A DNA stretch of 64,000 bases. Origin: Diplosphaera chodatii (taxonomy: Eukaryota > Chlorophyta > Trebouxiophyceae > Prasiolales > Stichococcaceae). Under the pieces are notes generated by a model, which saw only the letters and a list, made by a program, of their open reading frames with translations, was not told the DNA's origin and searched no databases. How positions within the stretch are numbered: the stretch's first letter is position 1; the number at the start of each line of letters is the position of its first letter. This document shows, in pieces, positions 57,463 through 64,000 of this stretch. The stretch spans positions 496,001 through 560,000 of the forward strand of contig JAALGY010000051.1 of the NCBI GenBank assembly GCA_032358165.1. Direction: 5' to 3'. Both the position numbers and the translations under genes were made by a program.

Positions 57463-59281
57463 CTACACCTTCTTGACCAGCTGCACGATATCCTCATCTT
57501 GCAGGTGATGGTCCTTGCCAACCTTCTGCGGCCTGTGCTTTGTGGATGAGCCCCACACCAATGCATACTTCAAGTTCCTGAGGATGCCCTTGTGGATGCG
57601 GTTGCAGAAATCCTCCACGGTGGCCTTGTCACGCGGAATGATGACCGGCTCGTTGTAGTCTGGCAACTGGCCCTTGGGCTTGGTGTATATCCGCAGCAGG
57701 TCCAGGTACTGCCAGGCGAGCTCAACCAAGCCGTCCAAGTTCCACTCGTGGTATGCGCAGACCGGGCAGTAGTGCGGCAACCTGTCCAGCACGTTCAGCT
57801 CCTCCAGAGTGATTTGATCTATCTTGTTGACGGCGTAGATGCAGGGGATGTACACGCGGCTGCCCTCAATGACATCCACCAGGTCGTCGATGTCACAGTC
57901 GTCACGCATCGTGATGTCTGCATTGTGGATCTTGTACTCGTTGCAGACCGCCTTGACCCCTTCGAGGTCAAGCTGGGGGTCGGACACTGTGGAGGTGAAG
58001 TTGATGCCGCCCTTGTCCTTCTTCCGAAAGTTGATGGCCGGCGGCGACTTGTTGAGCCGGATGCCAAAGCCCTCCAGCTCCTTCTCGATCAGCCGCTTGT
58101 GCGTCATCGGCTTGAGGCAGTCCAGCACGATGAAGATGAGGTTGCACGTGCGCGCTGTGCTGATGACCTGCGCCACAAGGCCTCCAGCCGTTCAGTCAGC
58201 ATCGACGACGGGACATGTCCGCAGACCACTCTCGTAACACATGCAGGCTACAGCCTGAAAGACAGCGGCTGTCAAAGGTCACACCTGTCTGCCACGACCC
58301 TTGCCATCCTTGGCACCCTCGATGATACCGGGCAAGTCCAGCAGCTGAATCTTGGCGCCCTTGTATCGGATCATGCCCGGAATACAAGTCAGCGTTGTGA
58401 ACTCATAGCCTGCGCAGCAGCGCATGGCAAACTTCAGCTAGGACAAATTTTGCCAAGCACAAGTCTTGCTGGACACACAGCAATGCGCTGAAGCCCTGGA
58501 CAGCCGGTGTCACCTGCTACTTCGCTGAAGGTGCCGGTCAGCTTGTTCAGCAGTGTCGACTTGCCAACGGATGGGAACCCTGCACAGTGGTGAGCAGAAA
58601 TGATGAAGCAGTGCACAAGTCTGAGCATTCACCGCCAGTGTTCGGGAAGAAAGCGGCCACAGGACAGCAGGATGACGGCCGTGAGCTTACCCACTAGCCC
58701 TATCCGTGCATCACCAACTTTGTTCACATCGAAACCCTCGCCACGACCGCCGCCACCTCCGCCGCCGCCCATGGCAGACTGGGGGTCCAGCAACTCCCGC
58801 CGCAACTTGGCCAGCTTGGCCTGCGTCAGCAGCGGCATCTGCATCGTCAGCAACAGGGCAGCAAACGGCAGCACGCCTGCGCTGGTTGCCTTGCCTGTTG
58901 CCATTGCCGTTCACGGCAGGCACCACGTAACACCACGCAACCCTTCTGCACCTTGAGCAGGCCCAGATGTCCACTTGTTGCCTTGTTCTTCTGCGTCTTT
59001 GCCATCTGCAATGCCATACGTACACGCTGAAGGGTGACATGTTACACTACATCGTACTCTGCAACCTGGGTGCAGCAGTGTGCGACCAACAGTCGTATGA
59101 GCTCCCTGCGTGCACTCTTTGTGCTGCGTCGCACCTCATCCTCAATGTCCTTGATCTGCGAAAGACCAGATGACGCACGTCACAAACTAGTGTCATGTCC
59201 ACGCGAGAGGACTCCACAGGCTTGATGCAGATGCAGCCAGTCATCAATGCATGCAGTCACCTTCTGCATGATGGTCGACAT
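57463..59281 (-). CDS. DRG1: DRG1-type GTPase (developmentally regulated GTP-binding protein)
   Basis: Ribosome-associated Obg/DRG-superfamily GTPase. Exons 59261-59281, 59135-59155, 58952-59005, 58691-58820, 58514-58579, 58285-58409 and 57463-58167 join in phase to 373 residues, close to animal DRG1 length. It reads [42 protein letters not shown], then [14 protein letters not shown] (P-loop), [11 protein letters not shown] (switch I region), [20 protein letters not shown] (DxxG, switch II), VNKID (guanine specificity) and the TGS domain near the C terminus ([14 protein letters not shown] ... [12 protein letters not shown] ... [19 protein letters not shown]). The first two exons are only 21 nt each. 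All G motifs are intact. It is divergent from the SF3A2 gene. Confidence 0.95.
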
Positions 59282-60044
59282 GGTGGCACCAGTTGTCTAT
59301 CAACAGCCTCTGCGGACGCGCGAGTGAGCCGACGGCGCTCCGGCCAGCAGAAGAATGGCTGACGACCAAGGCCTCAAAATCCTGCCTGTTGTCGAGCTGA
59401 TGAGCTGCTACCCGCAGCGACTATGCCGTGCAGTGCGCACTGGGGCTCAGCACACCAAGCAGTTGACGCACTGGCGCGCTGGTCAGTCCGACAAACTGGC
59501 ACTCCGGCAAACTCTAGGAGGGCGGCACAAGGCACAAGGCGTCTGCAGTATCACCTCAACCTCCTCCAGCAGTTCTGTTGCGCCGCTGATGCAAATTGCT
59601 GACGGTTTTGCAGCGTGCATGTGCCCGAGCTTGCTGCAGCCTGCACGCCATGCATCATGCGACAACCATGGTAGTCCCGCGGTTTCAGCAAACTTGACAT
59701 TGGCTTGCGGTGCACAACTTGCTTCGCATCAGTATGGATATTGCTCTTTACTAGGCTCATTACAACGTGTTGCAAAGTAGGGACGGCGGGGTGTTTGACC
59801 TGTCAGCACAGTCACAACACTTAGGCACCCGAAAGCCATCACCAGCTCCGCAACCAACTGCAGCATCTGGGACTGGGCAGCCCAGGTCTGCTGCTAGGAA
59901 GGGTCTGCACCCTCGATCAACTGAGGGAGACCGTCTCACCCAGCGTCCTCGCCGGCAGGGAGGTGCTGGCCGGCAGCTGGCTGCAACGGCAGCGGCGCCC
60001 GCGCCTGAGGTCCCCCCCGGGCTGCAGGCGATCCGCAGGTCGCC
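59282..60044. other. Divergent region between DRG1 and SF3A2
   Basis: About 760 nt. An open frame at 59355-59780 (MADDQGLKILPVVELMSCYP...) is present but shows no domain or splice partner, so I do not call it a gene; it could be a 5' UTR of SF3A2. Confidence 0.35.
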
Positions 60045-62074
60045 ATGTCCTTCCTCGACGCCCGCGAGCATGGCTCGAAGCCGGGCAGCGGAGGAGCCGC
60101 GTCCGCCCAGAATGAGGTCAGCCGCTGCACGGCCGGGCTGCGGGCGCCAAGCATACTGCGCCTGTTTGCAGTCGTGTTCGCAAGCAGTCCCGTTCAGGGA
60201 CCTTGCCGCCTGGCTGCACGCACGGCATTTTGGGTTCCCTCCAGGCGCTGGGCATGTGCAACTTCAAGCATGCAACCATGTTCGTCGGCAAGTGACACTG
60301 AACACTGCTCATTCGGCAGGCAATCGACCGGCGGGAGCGGCTGCGGCGGCTGGCGCTGGAGACCATCGACCTGGCGAAGGACCCGTACTTCATGCGCAAC
60401 CACCTGGGCCAGTATGAGTGCCGGCTGTGCCTCACGCTGCACAACAACGAGGGCAACTACCTGGCGCACACTCAGGTGCATCTGCTCGATGGCTGGCAAG
60501 ACGGAAGGTTCAACTCATCATTGCAGCCACACCAGATCATGCTACTACATGTCTGTGGTACTCTAAGTTTGCAAATTGTGCTTAAGAAGGAAGGAGACCT
60601 TGCCTCGCTGCAATGGAGCACTGGGAACCCAACACTCTTTATTGATGGGCGTGCAGATACTCATACCATGGCTCTGCCGCTGCAGGGCAAGCGGCATCAG
60701 CAGAACCTCGCGAAGCGAGCGGCATGGGAGGCGCAGGACAAGCCGACCGCGCCAGCGCCGCAGAAGCGCGCCGCGGTCTCCAAGACCGTGAAGATCGGAC
60801 GCCCCGGCTACCGGGTCACTAAGCAGTTCGACTCCGACTCAAAACAGCGTTCCCTCTTGTTCCAGGTCTGGCACTGATGTTACTGTGCGCCCTGTCACGA
60901 GGTGTTACAGCAATGCAGGGCACAGTTGCATGCCTGCGCGTTGCTCACCGCTGCTGACGATGATGACCACATCTTGCACATGATTGATCCATACTTTGTT
61001 GGGCCCTGGCAGGTCGAGTACCCAGAGATTGAGGAGGGGTCGCAGCCCCGGCACCGCTTCATGAGCTCCTTCGAGCAGCGCAAGGAGGCGACCGACCGCA
61101 AGTACCAGGTGCTCTGATGCTGACGTCTTCCTCGGTGACCGCCTGTTCACACTGCCGCCATCAAGAGAGACACTTGATCTGTCCCCCACAGCACTATTGA
61201 GCTGCTCATGTGGCATTGGCCAACAGGGCTGCTGCAGCAGTTACACCCCGGCTGTCTTGCTACAGCCCAGTATGCCTTCAGGCTGACTGTGGGCTGACTT
61301 TGTGGCACGATGCGTCGCAGTACCTGCTGTTCCACGCGGCGCCGTACGAGGTCATCGCCTTCAAGGTGCCCAACATGGAGGTGGAGAAGTCCGACAAGTT
61401 CTTCACGCACTGGTGCGCCCCGCCTGACGCTGCGCATCGGCGCATCCGCTCACTCGTGCGTGCGCCTCACTTCGGTGAAGCTGCCGGACGACCCCCTGCT
61501 GCTGAGGATCCTCCAACAGCAGCACGGAGCTTCTTTCATCCGCCGTTGGCCAAGCCGCGAAGCTGCGGACTGCGTGCTGTGCAGGGACGTGGACGCAAAG
61601 ATCTTCTCGCTGCAGCTGCCGTTCAAGGGGCAGCCGGCGCCGCGGCACATCCCGCCGCCACCAGCGCCGCCGGGCGCGTTCCGCCCGCCGCCGCCCCCCA
61701 TGATGGGCAACTACGGCCTGGGCATGGCGCCGCCGCCGCCCGTGGCCATGCCGCCGCCCCCACCGGTGAGTGCAACCTCCTGGGCGCATTGCTGGAAACT
61801 GAAAGACTGAAAGACCCATTGCAAACATCGGCAGTTTGGCCTGGATGGAGCACAGCTCCTGGGGAAGCGCCGGTTGTGCGCCACATCACATGGCCTTCAG
61901 CAAGCAACTTGGAGCAGGTTTGAGAAATTTGCAGGATGGTACCAGATGGCATGCCTCGCAGCATGGTTGACTGGGCGCTTTAGCACGTGCTGACTGGCTG
62001 CTGGATTGCTGTGCCAGGGCGCGGCGCCAGGCATGGCAAATGGGCTGCCCCCACCGCCGCCCATGGTGCGGTGA
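60045..62074 (+). CDS. SF3A2: Splicing factor 3A subunit 2 (SF3a66/Prp11)
   Basis: Subunit of the U2 snRNP SF3a complex, needed for branch-site recognition. Exons 60045-60116, 60320-60475, 60686-60865, 61013-61108, 61321-61412, 61585-61765 and 62018-62074 join in phase to 277 residues. The start MSFLDAREHGSKPGSGG matches the conserved KxGSGG leader. IDRRERLRRLALETIDLAKD, YFMRNHLGQYECRLCLTLHN and EGNYLAHTQ-GKRHQQNLAKR form the matrin-type C2H2 zinc finger (CxxC...HxxxxxH). KIGRPGYRVTKQ, YPEIEEGSQPRHRFMSSFEQ and YEVIAFKVPNMEVEKSDKFF follow, with FFTHWDVDAKIFSLQLPFK across the fifth/sixth exon joint. The C terminus is proline-rich (PPPP runs), shorter than the animal repeat tail. Very well conserved. 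Confidence 0.97.
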
Positions 62075-62475
62075 CATTTCCAGAGGTGGCATTGGAAGCG
62101 GGAACGTACAGCTGGTGGTGGACATGCTGCAGGGCTATGACAGTGCTGAGACAGCCTGCACAGCTTTGGCACATCCCATCTGGCTCAGACGTTTAGTTGC
62201 TCTCAGCTGCTTTGCCTCACTGTTTGATGAAGGCAACATGCCTTGTACATGCCATCAGCCACCAGTAAGCGAGGGGTACATGCAACATCCCATGTGTCCG
62301 GTGCCACGCGCTCAGCCTTCAACTGCTAGGATTTCACATGAGCAGCTCTCATGAGAACAACAATGCTTGCTGCAGAAGACTGGAGGAGACAGTCAGTGAT
62401 TGTGTGGGATCTTCCTGAGCAATCTTATAGGCTTGGTCGAAACCCTTATCCTAGGCGGTAGTGTCATACGAACAA
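62075..62475. other. Convergent intergenic region SF3A2/chaperonin
   Basis: About 400 nt between convergent stops; nothing recognised. Confidence 0.4.
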
Positions 62476-62982
62476 TCAGCTGAGCTTGGCCATCACGCTG
62501 CGCTCCTGCACGAAGCACACCTCGCCATCGGGCACCGGCACATCAGATGAACCCTGCTTCGAGAACAGCACCTTGTCGCCCTTCGCCACGCTGATCTCTA
62601 CATCCTCGCCAACAGCCATCACTGTGCCAATGAGCGCCTCGTGGATAGGCTTGCTGCCGCTGGTGGACATGATCAGGCCACCTGCTGTCTCCCCAGACTC
62701 CTCCTCAGGCTGCACCAGCAACCTGTCACCAAGCGGCGCCATCTTTGTGACATCTAGCGACTGGGCCTCGGCTGTGAGCACATGCGTAACTAGCCGATCT
62801 CTCCTGCCGAGCTGCCATTGCTGTGGCTGCCGCGCTGCCAGGGAGTGGCGTGCTGCGTGCATGCACGGATGCATGTGGGTGCTGCACACTGCCGATGATG
62901 ATGCCCGCTGCGTGGTTGACGTGCTGGCCAGACCGCCATGCACAACAGAAGCGGATGTCAATGCCATCTCGGCAAGTCTCAC
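62476..62982 (-). CDS. Chaperonin-10 (GroES-like), probably organellar
   Basis: Co-chaperonin that caps Cpn60. The reading frame is continuous for 168 residues from MRLAEMALTSASVVHGGLAS to RSVMAKLS. The Cpn10 domain starts at about residue 80: VTKMAPLGDRLLVQPEEESG, ETAGGLIMSTSGS (mobile loop), EALIGTVMAVGEDVEIS, KGDKVLFSKQG and DGEVCFVQERSVMAKLS. The first ~75 residues lack acidic residues, are rich in Ser, Thr, Ala and Arg, and look like a plastid or mitochondrial transit peptide. MAL at 62967 is an alternative start. A GT at 62889 and several in-phase AGs could mark an intron within the leader, but none is required. Only one Cpn10 domain is present, so it is not a double-domain Cpn20. Confidence 0.92.
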   Translation of the reverse strand: MRLAEMALTSASVVHGGLASTSTTQRASSSAVCSTHMHPCMHAARHSLAARQPQQWQLGRRDRLVTHVLTAEAQSLDVTKMAPLGDRLLVQPEEESGETAGGLIMSTSGSKPIHEALIGTVMAVGEDVEISVAKGDKVLFSKQGSSDVPVPDGEVCFVQERSVMAKLS

Positions 62983-63353
62983 GCCACCGATCTGTGCCTA
63001 TGCAACCACCTGCAGCTGCTATAGAAGCCGGATATCTGTGGCCTGCTGCGTGCAATTTGAGATGATGCAGAAGTCTCGAGACAACCCGCTAGCGCCGGAA
63101 GCGCAGAACCGCGATGAGTGTCCCAAACTATGCAAGTACTGTTATTGCAAGATGCCAGCTTGGAGCATGCATACATGGACAGTTTACGCTTCATGTTCTA
63201 CGAAGGCGTACAAAGTCATCGCAGTGCACGAAGGCTGGCAGACCGCCACAGACGATGATGCATGCCCCGCCATTTAGCGAAATCAGACTGGGTGTTGGCC
63301 GCGGCATGCATTGGAGCGATTAACTGTTGACGAGCAGGCTACCGCTACTGTGC

Positions 63354-63377
63354 GATAAGGTGGCTGATAAGGTGGCT
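63354..63377. repeat. 12-nt tandem duplication GATAAGGTGGCT
   Basis: Two exact head-to-tail copies just upstream of the first recognised exon of the last gene. Confidence 0.85.
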
Positions 63378-63391
63378 AGTAGCCTGTGCAG

Positions 63392-64000
63392 ACGTCGATT
63401 GAGACGCCAGGCACCAGCGTACAGCTCTGCAGCTGGGTGATGGCCACACCCGCTGCCGTGGCACAGATCGACGTGCAGCAGGCAGATGAGCTGCTCTCGG
63501 CCCCGTTCACATTGACGGTCACCTTCACACTATCTGAAGCGATTGAGCAAGCATCGTGGCAGGTGTGTGTCACAGCACACCCGTGCCACGTGCTCAGAAC
63601 CCTCAGGCACAGCGGGCACATGATGGTTTGCTGGCCTCACTGGCTGCCGATGGCGTCAGAGTAGCGTGAGGTGTTATCCTGGCGAAACGTCCACAGGTGG
63701 ACTTTGTAGTGGACATGGCACACCTGAAACACATTGTGGCCCTTGGCGTCACCCCGGCACAGCCCCTGCCGTCTGGTGAAAACACCCTCCAGTTTGAGGT
63801 GCGCTTTGCACATTGATGGTGCAAGCTGTGCAAGAAGGCTGTCGCTGCATTGATCCGTTTTTCCAGTGCATCCTCATATCGCTGATGGCAAGTCAACCAT
63901 CGGGCTTTGCACCCTGCAGGCGGCTGGTATTGATGTTTCAGGCCTACAGCAGTATGACGTATTGAACCTTGGGCTGCTCACGGTGCGCATGTAACCATGT
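63392..64000 (+). CDS. Conserved-looking protein, unidentified (partial, runs off the end)
   Basis: Three exons fit in phase 0: 63392-63562, 63697-63798 and 63920-63982, each with GT and AG borders. They read TSIETPGTSVQLCSWVMATP ... ADELLSAPFTLTVTFTLSEA, VDFVVDMAHLKHIVALG ... LPSGENTLQFE and AAGIDVSGLQQYDVLNLGLL. The alternation of short beta-strand-like segments suggests a beta-sandwich domain. The start exon is not identified; the first exon is preceded by a good TGTGCAG acceptor, so an upstream exon near 63200-63350 is expected. The gene continues beyond the window. I do not recognise the family. Confidence 0.6.

Noticed and set aside
59355..59780. 141-codon open frame between DRG1 and SF3A2
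   Set aside because: No domain or splice partner; probably leader or intergenic sequence.
1..64000. CRISPR arrays, prokaryotic operons, telomere repeat tracts and viral genes
   Set aside because: None seen. Introns, tRNA type and gene families show a eukaryotic nuclear region; no TTTAGGG tract was found despite the TERT gene.

Overview
This window reads as nuclear DNA of a green alga (chlorophyte, most likely a trebouxiophyte). Base composition is GC-rich. Genes are cut into many short exons by introns of about 100-250 nt with GTGAG/GTGCG-type donors and TGCAG acceptors. Proteins carry runs of Gln, Ala, Gly and Pro. TGTAA poly(A) signals follow some stops. Gene content fits a photosynthetic eukaryote: a CCT-domain clock pseudo-response regulator, a chaperonin-10 with a plastid-type leader, and a plant-type DDT/WHIM chromatin factor. 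Most gene models below were built by splicing exons by eye. Identities of the domain-bearing genes are firm, but starts, ends and small exons of the longest genes are provisional.

Layout. 1-995 (+): 3' end of a coiled-coil protein. 1302-4510 (-): CodA/cytosine-deaminase-like amidohydrolase. 5269-8098 (+): PP2C phosphatase, 8 exons. 8939-20062 (+): very long HARE-HTH/DDT/WHIM chromatin-remodelling protein. 20784-22178 or beyond (+): F-box/LRR-like gene with an in-frame stop or very short introns. 23955-24027 (-): tRNA-Glu(CUC). 24438-27735 (+): large two-part family-2 glycosyltransferase. 28402-32721 (-): SET-MYND (SMYD-like) protein. 33281-34025 (+): unknown 129-residue protein. 34324-37261 (-): tandem pair of atypical short-chain dehydrogenases, one multi-exon and one intronless. 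37935-49050 (+): telomerase reverse transcriptase (TERT). 50056-55373 (-): PRR/TOC1-like pseudo-response regulator. 55701-57111 (+): PhyH-type dioxygenase. 57463-59281 (-): DRG1 GTPase. 60045-62074 (+): splicing factor SF3A2. 62476-62982 (-): chaperonin-10. 63392-end (+): start of a conserved-looking gene I cannot name.

From about 28 kb onward genes mostly alternate in strand, giving short shared promoters (SMYD/small gene, SDR2/TERT, PRR/PhyH, DRG1/SF3A2, chaperonin/last gene) and convergent 3' ends. There is no operon-like functional grouping; the genes are housekeeping or regulatory genes of separate pathways.

The most notable content is the complete telomerase catalytic subunit spread over 11 kb, with TEN, CP, QFP, T, 1, 2, A, B', C, D and E motifs and very long low-complexity linkers. 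Other notable points are a clock regulator whose phospho-acceptor Asp is lost and whose short divergent promoter holds an evening-element-like core, a DDT protein whose HARE-HTH lies before the DDT domain, paired SDRs lacking the Tyr-x-x-x-Lys catalytic motif, two 21-nt micro-exons in DRG1, and a perfect 22-bp hairpin in a TERT intron.
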